The notes under the pieces: model-generated
Seen by the model: only the letters and a program-made list of their open reading frames with translations
Database searches by the model: none
Told to the model about the DNA's origin: nothing
Made by a program: the position numbers and the translations under genes
Shown: piece by piece, positions 39,606 to 52,340 of the stretch
Numbering within the stretch: the stretch's first letter is position 1
Layout: every line of letters starts with the position of its first letter
Assembly: GCA_965153355.1 (NCBI GenBank)
Contig: OZ231126.1
Coordinates: 66,092,001-66,156,000 of the forward strand
DNA: 64,000 nucleotides
From: Flaccisagitta enflata
Taxonomy: Eukaryota > Chaetognatha > Sagittoidea > Aphragmophora
Direction of reading: 5' to 3'

Positions 39606-39879
39606 TAAGTGTTGAACATCGCGATTTGATGTTGTTTGGCGTTGTTCCTGTGATTGTGTGGGAAAGAGATCAAGTTGACTCTGGGACGCGTTCAGTGCTG
39701 TTTCCGCTGACGCGTTGGTTGCTGTAGCCGCTGCTACGTTGTGTATCGATTCGAACGGTATTTTTGAAAGCGTATCGAACAAGTGTTACGATTACAAACA
39801 AGAAATACAATGTGTAAAATTGTAAAAAGCCTGCATCAACGAATAGCCTATGAAAATCTTCAAAACTTTGTCTTTATAT

Positions 39880-40370
39880 CGAATGTTTGTTTTACTAAAT
39901 GTTTAAATATCGAATGTTTATGTTTTAATATTGAATGTTTATGTTTTTATGTTGAATGTTTACGTTTCGATATCGAATATTTATTATTCAATGTTTGTTT
40001 CAGTATCGAACGTTTATGTTTCCATTTCGAATGTTTATGTTTTCATGTTTGTTTCAAAATCCAATGTTAATGTTTAAGTATTGAATATTTATGTTTTAAT
40101 ATTGAATCTTTGTTTTGATATCCAATGTTTATGTTTTAATATTGAATGTTTATGTTTAGTATCGAATGTTTTCGTTTTGATATTGAATGTTTATGTTTTA
40201 ATATTGAATGTTTGTTTTGATATCGAATGTTTTTGTTTTAGTATTAAATGTTAGTTTCAATAACGAATGTTTGTTTTTATATCGAATGTTTATATTTGTT
40301 ATGGTCGAATGTTTGTTTTAATATTGAATGTCTATGTTCAAATAACAAATGTTTATGTTTCATTTCCAAT
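39880..40370. repeat. minisatellite, about 18-20-bp unit (ATCGAATGTTTATGTTTT)n
   Basis: About 25 degenerate copies of AT(A/C)GAATGTTTATGTTTTAAT. Spacing varies between 15 and 21 bp. Confidence 0.9.
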
Positions 40371-40592
40371 ACTGATATTCTTTTTTTATTGTTTGTGGTT
40401 GTGGTCGTTGATGTAATGATGTTGTTCTAATTGTTGTGGTAATTCGGAATGTTGTTTCTAGTAAACTTCTGATTCTCTAATTTTTAATCTGATATTGTCA
40501 CGGCTAAATGAAGTTGAGATTTTCGTTTTCAAAAGGAACGTTTTGGAGATATTTACAGCTCGACAGAAGCGAGGATTACCAGGACACACTAA

Positions 40593-40595
<3 letters not shown>

Positions 40596-40675
<80 letters not shown>

Positions 40676-40740
40676 TCACACATACACACATTCACACATA
40701 CACATACACACACATACACACACATACACGCACACACACG
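40596..40740. repeat. (CA)n microsatellite with ACAT variants
   Basis: A pure CA tract to about 40672, then ACACATACAC and TTCACACA variants to 40738. Confidence 0.95.
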
Positions 40741-41001
40741 CGTGTTTTCAAATTGAGACTAATTATCGACAGATTCAAATGGGCCATCAATTTTATTCAT
40801 TATATAGAGCTGTTCAAAATCTATCTGATGGTGAAAACCGCATGCTTTTATCTTTCCTAGTTCGTGTTTGGCAGCCTGCTGAAGATGAAAGGTGTTTGTT
40901 ACAAATTTCCGATTTCGAAAAGTTCGTTTCGCGGTTTTGGTTGCGAAGTAAGCAAAAGGAATTTGATCAATGATGCTCGCTGTTATGTCACGGCTCGCAG
41001 T

Positions 41002-41276
41002 TTGGTCTAGTGGTTAACGCTCTGGACTTCAACTGGTAATGTTTATTATTGCTGATGACATTTCTTTGTTGAGCTACGAGTTCGAACCCGGGGGAAACTC
41101 TCGAATTTCTTTTTCTCAAGGTTAGGTTGCTCCGATTGAGGTGAAATTTTTTCAGGCAACAAAGTCAATCATGGGCTTTAAGAAAATGTATAGATTATGA
41201 CAGTTTGGGCAAAAATGTGACTATGAGGGGAGCCTCCAAAAAAGCTGTCTTTGAACTAAACGTACTGTATCTTTCA
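41002..41276 (+). mobile_element. tRNA-derived SINE (plus copy)
   Basis: Head GTTTGGTCTAGTGGTTAACG with the B box AGTTCGAACC about 65 bases later. The body AACTCTCGAATTTCTTTTTC, CTCCGATTGAGGTGAAATTT, AAGCTGTCTTTGAACTAAAC matches the copy at 35655-35932 across its length. The tRNA-like part is longer than a tRNA between boxes. Confidence 0.8.
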
Positions 41277-41425
41277 GGAACAAATTCAAGAAGATTAGTT
41301 CAAGCTAGAGCTTATGCCGTTACTACCTTCCGACCGGCCGCATATAAAAAAGAAATATGGAAATTCACTCGGACTTAGATCTAAGATCTGAGGTCAATAT
41401 CTAGCTATTGGGAGATCTAGCGTTA

Positions 41426-41599
41426 TTTTTAGTTGCGGACACGCAACTCTATAAGAGGCTTTGTCCGTCCGTCCGTCCGTCCGTCCGTCCGTCCGTCCGT
41501 CCGTCCGTCCTGGTGATTGAATTGGAAAGTGTGAAAACGCGCATTTCCGCCCCTGCCCACCCGTCCGCAACTGGTATTGGCCGTCTATCCGGCCTTGTT
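41426..41599 (-). mobile_element. HINE-like element, GTTGCG variant (copy N)
   Basis: Hairpin GTTGCGgacacGCAAC, CTATAAGAGGCTTTGTCCG, a pure (GTCC)n core of about 50 bp, then GTCCGCAACTGGTATTGGCC and GGCCTTGTT. GTCCGCAAC complements the outer hairpin arm GTTGCGGAC. Confidence 0.83.
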
Positions 41600-41982
41600 T
41601 TTCCAATCGCTAGTAGGTTGAAGCGCTAGATTTCAATCACCTTTTCGGACAGTTCTTTGTGACTACATTCTGTCATTTTTAAGTATTTTTCTCGTAACAA
41701 ATTGAATCACACCGTCAAAAATGACGCGGAATAATTGTAACAAAATCTTTATTTCCGCAGTAGTGATAATCTTCCTGATATCAACTATCGTCTTGCCGTT
41801 TACTTGCTGCTGACTTGTGCAGCCTTGGATCTTGACTTGAACTCTCCTTCGAGTTTGACTTGAACAAGTTTCTGTAGATCTCTCTTGGTGTCGTCTGTCG
41901 GCTATTTTAGCCGCAGCCTTCCAAAAATAGAGAAAAACACAGGAAGTAACTCACGAGGGGGTGGAGGAAAAAAAAGAGCAAT
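41600..41982. other. unassigned sequence
   Basis: No feature supported. Confidence 0.45.
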
Positions 41983-41983
41983 C

Positions 41984-42467
41984 AACTAGTCATCCAAGGA
42001 TCGCACATGGTCAGCGGTACCTGATGCCCTGCTTGGAGTGATCAGCTGCAGAAGTAAAGTGAGAGCTGGGCAGCGGCCCCAAAGGGCCGATGTTGTGCAG
42101 GACACAGGGGTGAATTTCCAGACGTCCTGAGACATTGAATTTTTTTCCATTTCATTGTCAATTTTCCATGTTATTCAATCTGAATTTTGCATTTTTTTTC
42201 TCAAAATTTTGCCAATTTTCCATGTTATTCAATAGGGATTTCCCTTATTTTTTACTTCTAGTAAATTTTCCATGTCATTCAATGGGAATTTCAGAATTTT
42301 TTTCATTTTTATCAATTTTTCATGTTATTCATTGGGAATTTTGCATTTCTTCAATTTTCCATGTTATTCAATGGGAACAGGCTCAGAAACTTTGGCGGGG
42401 GGGGGGGTGTACGGATAGACGGACGTACGGATGGACGGACGTACGTCTGGAAATTCACCCCTATCAT
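41984..42467 (+). mobile_element. TIR-minisatellite element (copy 2e)
   Basis: Starts ACTAGTCATCCAAGGATCGC with the GCCCTGCTTGG hairpin flank. The left arm GGGCAGCGGCCCCAAAGGGC runs to AATTTCCAGACGTCC; the right arm GGACGTACGTCTGGAAATTC complements its inner part, and the outer right arm is missing. The core is a 40-50-bp repeat around TTTTCCATGTTATTCAATGG (at least five copies), unrelated to the core of copy 2a. Confidence 0.75.
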
Positions 42468-42707
42468 TAGGCACGAAGACCAATTTTTTTTCTCAAACCC
42501 AACTGGTCAGCTAAGTATTGACTTATACATCATTTTCTGCTTGGATTTATGAAGAGACAAAAAATATCTTCTGGGCCAGTGGGATTGTAACAACTTTAAC
42601 ATACGTCAAAAGATTTTACGATTTAATAAATTTAAAACTTTTTTATTTTCCTTGGTGAATCTCTTACCTTTCTGTGAACTGTAATCAGGGCTTTTAAACC
42701 TAATGAG

Positions 42708-42742
42708 CTACAGGACATCGGCCCTTTGGGGCCGCTGCCCAA
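42708..42742 (-). mobile_element. TIR-minisatellite element fragment (copy 2f)
   Basis: Only the outer arm CTACAGGACATCGGCCCTTT and GGGGCCGCTGCCC is present. Confidence 0.55.
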
Positions 42743-42857
42743 AAAGCGAGGAGAGGCGACCGGAGGGGGGGGGAGTGACAAAAAAAAGGGCGACATGGCG
42801 CCCACGCGCGCGCACGCAAAAACTTGCAAAGTCATTCTTTTTTTTCATCGTTAGAGA

Positions 42858-43058
42858 AACAAGGCCGGATACACAGCTACCCTAGTCGCGTGCGAGTGGG
42901 CAGGGGTAGTGATAGAGAAAGTCACTGGAGCACATGGGCAGGAGCATTGAGCTCAAAACGCTCAAAATGCCAAAAAAGTAAAAAGGGGACCGACCGACCA
43001 ACCGACCGACAGACGGACGGACATAGAGGTGTGTAGAGTCTCGTAACATGCGACTAAG
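42858..43058 (+). mobile_element. HINE-like element (copy O)
   Basis: Starts AACAAGGCCGGATACACAGC with GTCGCGTGCGAGTGGGCAGG, has a (GACC)n core, and ends in a decayed hairpin GTCTCGTAACATGCGAC and TAAG. Confidence 0.82.
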
Positions 43059-43495
43059 AAATAACGTTGCTAATATCATGAGCGCGTATTCCCAGTAGCA
43101 CGTGCACGTAGAGTTGAGCAGTGAGCACGTTGCATTGGAACCAAAGACGAAATTCATACAAAAACTGAAGTCAAATCAAAATCAAATCACGAAGCTGCAT
43201 ACTGATTACTGTCGCGGCTGCATAACAATTTAATGTTCAATGCAGCTGAACTACAGCGATAGCTACTCTATGGACAATGAGACGCCAGCTGCATATTAAC
43301 GTAGGGATGAAGAAATGAACAGGAACTCGAGGCAAATGTCAAACTGATGATGACATGCGTAATAATATAATCAATATGATAACAATGACAATGATGATGT
43401 CAATGATCATATCATGGAGAGAATGAATGATGATGACAATAAGCAGGTTGTAGGCTACAACTTGTAGCGGCAAACTTTCTCTTTATGCAAATGCT
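43059..43495. other. unassigned sequence
   Basis: GATGATGACAAT-rich patch near 43345-43440. No gene was supported. Confidence 0.45.
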
Positions 43496-44078
43496 ACTAT
43501 GGGGTTCGTGGAATAACAGCCTAAACTGGAGGAAGGTATTTAGGTGTTTTAATTTTTCATTTGACAGACTTGATATTTGAAATATAAGTTGTTCAATTGA
43601 TGCTTGCGTCCCTGAGTTTTTCAGTTGCCATGGAAACCAAAATTATTTTTTTGAACAGTCATATCTGCTAAAATATCAATGTTTGAACAAATGCAAATGC
43701 AATGAGGGAACATTGCTCAGATTGAATTTGCTACAACTTTCCCACAATATGTTCTGTAAGAATATTGCTGGTTTGGCCGTTGCTAGGGAGCATCAGACAT
43801 AGCAACCAGTAAATGATGCTCCCTAGCAACGGCCAAACGAGCAATATTCGTACAGAACATACTGTGGAAAAGTTGTATGATTTTGTTTGTCAAAATATTG
43901 AAAATTTGGCAGTTATAAATGCTTGAAAAAATGATTTTGGTTTTCATAGCAACCAAGAAACTCAGGGACACAAGCATCAATTCAACAACTTATATTTCAA
44001 ATATCAAGTTTATCAAATGAAATTAAGACACTTAAATACCTTCCTCCAGTTTAGGCTGTTATTCCATGAGCCCCACTG
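43496..44078. mobile_element. 583-bp near-palindromic element on a TA target
   Basis: Nearly the whole element is two inverted arms of about 280 bp meeting near 43800. GAATAACAGCCTAAACTGGA and TTTCTCAGTTGCC-like words on the left recur inverted on the right, and the centre pairs TTGGCCGTTGCTAGGGAGC with GCTCCCTAGCAACGGCC. Ends are CTATGGGG and CCCCACTG, flanked by TA on both sides. This suits a Tc1/mariner-like MITE. Confidence 0.8.
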
Positions 44079-44882
44079 TACATCAAACTGACTGATCATG
44101 ACTTGAATACCCTCCACCCCCCCCCAAAGAAAAACATGATTAAACAAAATGAAAAAAACCCAAAACAATCGCATGTATTCAACGATACAAATAAGAAACA
44201 TAGATCTCGGAACGTTTTAATCCACAGATGCGCGGGTTTGCCGGGCATTAGACGAAAATGCCTGATAACACTCGCGGAAACATTTAAATGCAGATATCTG
44301 ATTCATTAAAGCTGTTTTATAAAAATGCCATTTGCACGCAATTGCAAGCGCGCTCTACCGGGGAAAGTGATAAAAGCAGTGGGCGGTTATGGACAGAAAA
44401 AAGGAAAAAAAAAGAACGGTGACACATGAAATGGCATTTTCCCACTTATATTGCATATATTTGCATATATTGCGTGCTCAGAGAATTTAAAAATGCGTCT
44501 TTTGGTTGTGAAAGTTGGACAACATTACCATCCAACAACATCTAAAAAAAGGACAAGAGATGTTATTATTACTTGTTAGAAGCTCTAACTTAGAGCGTTA
44601 TATCTTCAGCATATTTTTTCTACGACTGAGACATCAATTGAAAGTAAAAACAAGGTCATTAGAGCAACGTCGCGACCAAAAAAGCTGAAGCTGTAACTCC
44701 AGCGAACCGACACGTAGCTCCGGCTTACACAAAATACTTCCTTAGCTCACGCAAGACTCAGCTCACGCAGGATGTACACTCTTAGCTCACGCAAAAGTCT
44801 TGGTTCAGGCTAATCACAGCTCGTGCTTGGCACAGTTCGACCTAGCTTATGCAAGACATGGCTAATGGTCGCAAGCGACTTA
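44079..44882. other. unassigned sequence
   Basis: Contains five diverged copies of a TTAGCTCACGCAAGACT-like word (44690-44860), a small degenerate repeat. No gene was supported. Confidence 0.5.
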
Positions 44883-45752
44883 GGGCGTGTTTCTAGTGAA
44901 GACGAAAAACGCGTTTGTTCCCGTGAAACGCTATAAGACGGCTTCCCTCCGAAGGCAACGTTTGTGTTTCAAAGAAGGTCAAAATAGAAAAAATGAATAA
45001 ATGAAAATGCAAAAATAAGTGAATAAAGATGATTGAGATGGCTCAGATATAATATTTAAAAGAAAAATTTGCATTGATTTAGCAAAAGGACCAAGTTTAA
45101 CCAATGTTACCAAAACAATCATTTTGAAAATTTGTACTTATTTCATTTTTGGTCACTGACAGGGGGCTGGTCGAAATTCTAAATTTGCATAGGAAATGAA
45201 AAAATGAAAAAACAAAGAACATAGTTCTCTTCCCAAATCGATTACAGAGAGAACTATGTTTTTCAAAATGCAAAATTTCCCTGTGTTTGGCTTTCTTAGA
45301 ATTTCGACCTCAGAAAATGAAAAAAAGTGTGAGCAGAAAATCACTAAAAAACATCATTTTCTGGCTTGTTTTCATGTAAATCGCATAATTCAAATTACAT
45401 TTTAAGTCAGAATATGATAAAAATGTATGCACCAAGTATCCTTAAAGACAATTTGTCCACTAAAAGCATTCCAACTTCATTATTGTCCTGATAATAATGC
45501 AAAAATTATTGTGAAACACTTCATTTTCCTTCACAAATTTTCCGTCATAACAGCGTGAACACATATTCAAGATTTTCAACTGTCCCATGAGGGAGTGAGC
45601 AAAGTGAGTGAGCGAGCCCATGAACGAAGCGAGCGTAGTGAAGCGGAGCGCTGGGAAGCAAGTGAGCGGAGTGAGCGGTGCGAGCGAACGAACGTAGCGA
45701 GCGACCGAGTGGCCTGTTCAAAACGCGTTTGTCTGTGACTAGAAACACCCCC
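44883..45752 (+). mobile_element. Harbinger-like MITE split by a 610-bp insertion (copy 3d)
   Basis: The left piece is GGGCGTGTTTCTAGTGAAGA to ACGCTATAA (44883-44936). The family sequence resumes at 45547 with ATAACAGCGTGAACACATAT and ends CTAGAAACACCCC. The break falls inside a motif that is continuous in all other copies. Confidence 0.8.
44937..45546. mobile_element. 610-bp element with GACGG/CCGTC ends and ATAA duplication
   Basis: ATAA is present on both sides of the insertion. The insert starts GACGGCTTCCCTCC and ends AATTTTCCGTC. Internally GGTCGAAATTCTAAATTTGC, ACATAGTTCTCT are mirrored by AGAGAACTATGT and CTTAGAATTTCGACC (about 45167-45310). No coding capacity. Its boundaries are unusually secure because the host family is known from other copies. 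Confidence 0.72.
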
Positions 45753-46146
45753 ACAGTCAAAGATGTCGCGCGACACAGCCAAAAAAAAAAAAAAAAAAAC
45801 CGCGTGACGTCTCACTCAAGGGATATTTTTTTTGCTTTCTTTAGCCAAACTGAGTCAGTGCGTGCGTACAAGAAATCGAATAATTTCAGAATAAGAAAAA
45901 GAATATCATCATCATCACGAGAGAGAGAGACAGACAGAGACAGAGGAAAGGAGGAAGGGATTGAAGTATAGAAAGAGCTCTATAACACTGTTTCCCCTTA
46001 TTTCCATTGTCTTTCTCTTTTTCCTTCCCCTATTTAATCGCTTTTCTGTCTCTCTCTTTCCACTTTGCCAAGTGATCATGAATATGCTAAAATATTCGAA
46101 AATTTTTAGCTTTTCTTGTCATATTATATTTATGGACTTCCTCATA

Positions 46147-46323
46147 CAGTTGAATCCCGCTCCAACGGATTTCAAGGGACCAACAAATCATATCTGTTAT
46201 ACGCGGAATTCTGTTTTAGCCAATATAGAAAAAAAAAGAGAATAGGTTGAAGGGACCAAAAATAAGTGTCTGTTAAAGGCAAAATTCCGTAAAAAGCGGG
46301 TCCGTTGGAGCGGGGTTAAACTG
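46147..46323 (+). mobile_element. pogo-like MITE (copy 4d)
   Basis: CAGTTGAATCCCGCTCCAAC opens at a TA and GTTGGAGCGGGGTTAAACTG closes. The TIRs are about 25 bp; total 177 bp. Confidence 0.8.
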
Positions 46324-46519
46324 AATGTGATGTTTTTTTCGCCTTTTTGAATTTGCTCAACCATTCAAAAGATGCCATCGTTAGAGACTGTCAAGAACGT
46401 ATTCATCGTTATCACTATAAGTTTGAAAATATCGTCAAAATTTAACAAAAGTTTGACTGACAAACAGATTGCAAACAACAAGTTGCGACGACATAATTGT
46501 TTCTTCGTCTTCATCTCTC

Positions 46520-47513
<994 letters not shown>

Positions 47514-47739
47514 AAACAAGGTCATTAGACCTATGTCGCGTGCGCCGGCACTTTCAAACAGTCAGGCAAACAGACAGACAAACAATTTTTTTTTCAGAAA
47601 TACATTAGAAATTTGAAAAGTTTCTTTTACCATTCAGACATAAAAAGCCTTTAAAACAGTTTTGTGACCGACCGACCAACGGACGGACCGACGGACCAAC
47701 CAAAAAGTGGCTTATAGAGTCGCGTAGCACGCTACTAAA
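47514..47739 (+). mobile_element. HINE-like element (copy P)
   Basis: AACAAGGTCATTAGACC and GTCGCGTGCGCCGGCA begin the copy. The core is GACCGACCGACCAACGGACG. The terminal hairpin GTCGCGTAGCACGCTAC ends in TAAAAA. A second 5' end-like stretch (AAGGCCGGATACTC) lies just downstream at 47772. Confidence 0.65.
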
Positions 47740-48039
47740 AAGAGAGGAGATAAAACGTAAAAGAATAAGGCATAAGGCCGGATACTCAACTGTCTTGGTC
47801 GCGGGTGGGATGGGTAGCGGCAGGTTTACAACACATCTAGGGGAAGGTAGGTTTAGGTCAGCAGTAAAAAGAACAAGGCCGCAATCTTAACCACCTTGGT
47901 TTGGTGCAGACAGGGCAAGGCCGGAAACATGACAATGATTAATGATAATATGACTATATGTTGGTGAAAAAAAAAAGCCAGGAAGTACAAGTTGCGTGCT
48001 GGCACGACAGGGGCAGTGAGGCACAGAACAATCAACACT

Positions 48040-48043
<4 letters not shown>

Positions 48044-48116
<73 letters not shown>

Positions 48117-48118
48117 GA
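48044..48118. repeat. (CGCA)n microsatellite
   Basis: About 75 bp of pure CGCA, ending GCGACTTAAAAAG. That ending recalls the ACGCGACTAAAAA terminus of the HINE-like family, so the array may have grown from a hairpin arm. Confidence 0.93.
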
Positions 48119-48640
48119 CTTAAAAAGTGCGACTCGACGCGACGAAAAAGGGAGATTCATAGCCGTCGAATGGAGGAAACAAAAACAAAGAGCGCCGCGG
48201 AATGATTATGAAGACAATAAAAACTCGGCGAAAATGAAGTTGACGCACGCAAACACGCACGCACGCACGTTCGAAAACCCGCGCAAGCGCGCTCAGATGC
48301 ATGCATGGACAACTAGCAAGCTCATATATGCATGTGAAATTGTGCATTAACAACTCACACAGCTTGACATGTACGGACAACTAGCGCGTGCGTAGGTGCG
48401 CGCACGGACGTACATCGCAAATGGGCGAAATACACACTTACAAAATGTTACGTGTAAAACCGGGAATACGCTTGGAGCTCGAAAGCAATCTTGCAGAAGC
48501 AAACGACAACAAACGAGCTGACAACTCGTATTGTACGCTTTGTCACTCTCTCATCATTTCTGTTTCTTTTCTTTCTTTTTTATCTGTCTTTTTTTCCCAT
48601 ACATCGGCCCGCCTATCCCTATGCCTATGTGACCCTCTAC
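48119..48640. other. unassigned sequence
   Basis: Includes a short second CACG run near 48245-48270. No gene was supported. Confidence 0.45.
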
Positions 48641-48667
48641 ATCTATCTATCTATCTATGTATCTATG

Positions 48668-48747
<80 letters not shown>
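48640..48747. repeat. (ATCT)n microsatellite
   Basis: About 105 bp of ATCT with two ATGT variants near the start. Confidence 0.97.
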
Positions 48748-49287
<540 letters not shown>

Positions 49288-49427
49288 GCAAACAGAGAAA
49301 GAGAGAGTGACAGGAAGAACTGGACTCAATGTTGGAGCGTGACTGATTTTGGCATCGAGATTCGAGAATTGATCGACTCAGACACACCTTATTCATGACT
49401 GCATGATTTGTTTTCCTCTTCTGTCTT

Positions 49428-49435
49428 TCTTTCCT

Positions 49436-49487
<52 letters not shown>

Positions 49488-49488
49488 T
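49428..49488. repeat. (TTTC)n microsatellite
   Basis: About 55 bp of TTTC directly abutting the arm of the TIR-minisatellite copy 2g. Confidence 0.95.
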
Positions 49489-49840
49489 TTGGGCAGCGGC
49501 TCCAAAGGGGACGAAGTCCTGTAGAACACAGGGGGACTTTCGTTCGTCCGTCCATCCGTTCGTTAGTCTCCCCCCTTCATCAGACCCCTCAGGCCTCAAA
49601 TCTGGCCTCTCAGGCCTCAAATCCAGCCTCTCAGGTCTCAAATCCAGCCTCTCATGCCTCAGATTAGGCCTCTCAGGCCTCAAATAAGCCATCTACTCAA
49701 TTTACTGCTCTCAGGCTTCAAATCAGTTTCAAGTCTTAATCCAGCTCTCTCAAGCCCCAAGTCAGCCCTCTCAAACTTCCAATCGGCATTCTCAGGCCTT
49801 ATATCAGCCTTCTTAGACCTCAGTTTCGGCTCTTGGAAGT
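49489..49840 (-). mobile_element. TIR-minisatellite element, one-armed (copy 2g)
   Basis: The left arm GGGCAGCGGCTCCAAAGGGG runs to TTTCGTTCGTCCGTCC. It is followed by the inverse of the 21-bp unit (CAGGCCTCAAATCTGGCCTC) and diverged units to about 49830. The right arm is absent. Confidence 0.72.
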
Positions 49841-50005
49841 TTTTTTTTCAGTAATTGGTCATTACATTGGTTAGTCTGTCTGTTGGGGCGCTAATACATT
49901 ACTTCTGTTCTTAATTGCTTATTTTGATATTGAGAGGGAAAACTAAAATAGTGTACATTGAACTCTGATTTGACCCTATGACCAGAAATTAACAACCGCA
50001 TTTTC

Positions 50006-50044
50006 TTGCAAACTCCATTGTATTTCCGCCGATTACTGAGGGTT

Positions 50045-50132
<88 letters not shown>

Positions 50133-50196
50133 TCGCAAACTCCATTGTATTTCCGCCGATTACTAAGGGTGTCTTTCTTTCTTTCTTTCTTTCTTC

Positions 50197-50289
<93 letters not shown>

Positions 50290-50330
50290 TTTCTTTCTTT
50301 CTTTCATTCTTTCTATCAAGAAAAAGTACC
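50006..50330. repeat. duplicated (TTTC)n array with unique 40-bp lead
   Basis: The unique lead GCAAACTCCATTGTATTTCC ... CCGATTACTGAGGG occurs at about 50007 and 50135, each followed by its own TTTC tract (about 90 and 150 bp). A unit of lead plus array was tandemly duplicated. Confidence 0.93.
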
Positions 50331-50462
50331 CCAGCTCTACATCGGGAAACAAAAAGCACTAAAAACCGTTAAAAAGCCTAAAAGATATACAACAGGTATA
50401 AAAATCGGGGACGAGAGACATGAAATCTGGGGGAAAAAAGAATGGAAACCTAGTTTCTTGTA

Positions 50463-50629
50463 ACAAGGCCGGATACACGGCCAATACCAGTCGCGGACGG
50501 GTGGGCAGGGGCGGAAAATGCGTATTTTCGCACTTTCGAACTCGATCATTACCGACGGACGGACGGACGGACGGACGGACGGACGGACGGACAAAGCCGC
50601 TTATAGAGTCGCTTGTCCGCGACTAAAAA
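50463..50629 (+). mobile_element. HINE-like element, GTCGCGGAC variant (copy Q)
   Basis: Starts AACAAGGCCGGATACACGGC. The subterminal word GTCGCGGAC is complemented by GTCCGCGAC in the terminal hairpin (about 50608-50623). A pure (GGAC)n core of about 38 bp lies between. Confidence 0.85.
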
Positions 50630-50729
50630 GAAATGAGAACCCACTTTCTGGTTCTAATTCCAGATGGAATCCGATGTTATACGAATGACGACGTCATTTA
50701 CATCGCCATCTAGACCACACGCCATCTAG

Positions 50730-51476
<747 letters not shown>

Positions 51477-51713
51477 GGGCGTGTTTCTGGTGACGACCAA
51501 AAACGCGTTCCCTCCCGTGAAACGCAATTTAACAGCGTGAACATATATTCAAGATTTTCAACTGTCCCATGAGGGAGTGAGCGAAGTTAGTGAGCGAGCC
51601 CGTGAATGGAGCGCTGCAGAGCGAGTGAGCAGAGTGAGCGGTGCGAGCGACAAACGTAGTGAGCGACCGAGTGGCCCTTTCAAAACGCGATAGTCTTTAA
51701 CTAGAAACGCCCC
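51477..51713 (+). mobile_element. Harbinger-like MITE (copy 3f)
   Basis: GGGCGTGTTTCTGGTGACGA to CTAGAAACGCCC, 237 bp, flanked by TGA on both sides (51474-51476 and 51714-51716). Confidence 0.85.
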
Positions 51714-52340
51714 TGAGTGGGAAGAAATTAAAGTGTGTTCAAACAGTCTCTTTGTAAGCGGTGTTTTCCGACGTTAATCGCTTTTAGCTATTTGCAAATT
51801 TCCAACATTTCCGCTTTTGGAGCGACTATAAAAGAAAATCGAAACTGTTGATAAATCTAGTACTTGTCATCAAGTTTCTTCCTTCTCATGTGCCTTGTAT
51901 AATATAGCATTCAAATCATAAGTTTTAATCACCCACTTAGGTGCGTCGTGGACATCCACTATTCAAAACCAAGTTCAACTTCAAACTACATTATGCAAAT
52001 CTGGTTTCTAAGGCCGAGAGCAACTTAACTGCCATCGATCTCTCCACTCTGAGATGTTCTCTTCTGGTTTTTTTGTTTGCTATTGATATTTATGTTCATT
52101 CATTTTTAATGTTCAATCGGCCAATATGTTTCACATCTAAAGGTACTTTTTTCCATCCAGCGTCTATCGATAGGGTCTCGCACTTTCAAGCAGGGATGAA
52201 TTAAGCAGTGACCTCAAATTGTGCACGACGCGTCGAAAGCACGATTCAACGACGGACGCCAACACTTCCGTGTGCGTTTTAAAATAGACCTTTTAAAATA
52301 GACCTTTTAAAATAGACCTTTATTCTTCTTTCACAAGAAC
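51714..52340. other. unassigned sequence upstream of the inferred septin first exon
   Basis: Three copies of a 16-bp TTTTAAAATAGACCTT unit lie at about 52276-52321. From about 52340 base composition turns CpG-rich, a possible promoter-proximal or 5' UTR region of the septin gene. No TATA element was identified. Confidence 0.45.

Larger units (their letters stand above)
38355..39838 (-). pseudogene. decayed RGG-tail protein gene, interrupted by two mobile elements
   Basis: Read on the minus strand, an open frame without an ATG enters from about 39838. It encodes a Q/T-rich part, continues in frame across the MITE at 39414-39605 (removing it and one TAA copy rejoins DVQHL to VFPSDTERNKEKFDQNMKQ) and meets a stop. 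In the next frame lies KLEKQIKELIENLTSNGK, coiled-coil-like, then after another shift IFERLRSYPDNPSFEEDENQ and a stop. After the HINE at 38850-39075 the frame KKITGNRNAGGGSSASG leads to a Gly/Arg/Ser-rich tail (about 38690-38370) broken by TAA and TGA and ending YKKYIIYKK. Two of the stops are TGA where CGA would fit, as from CpG decay. RGG tails occur in RNA-binding proteins and some retroelement proteins; I do not recognise the family. Confidence 0.6.

Noticed and set aside
35840-41100. Functional tRNA genes at the two GGTTCGAACC sites
   Set aside because: The acceptor stems do not pair, the distance between boxes is too long, and both copies share a long non-tRNA body, so they are SINEs.
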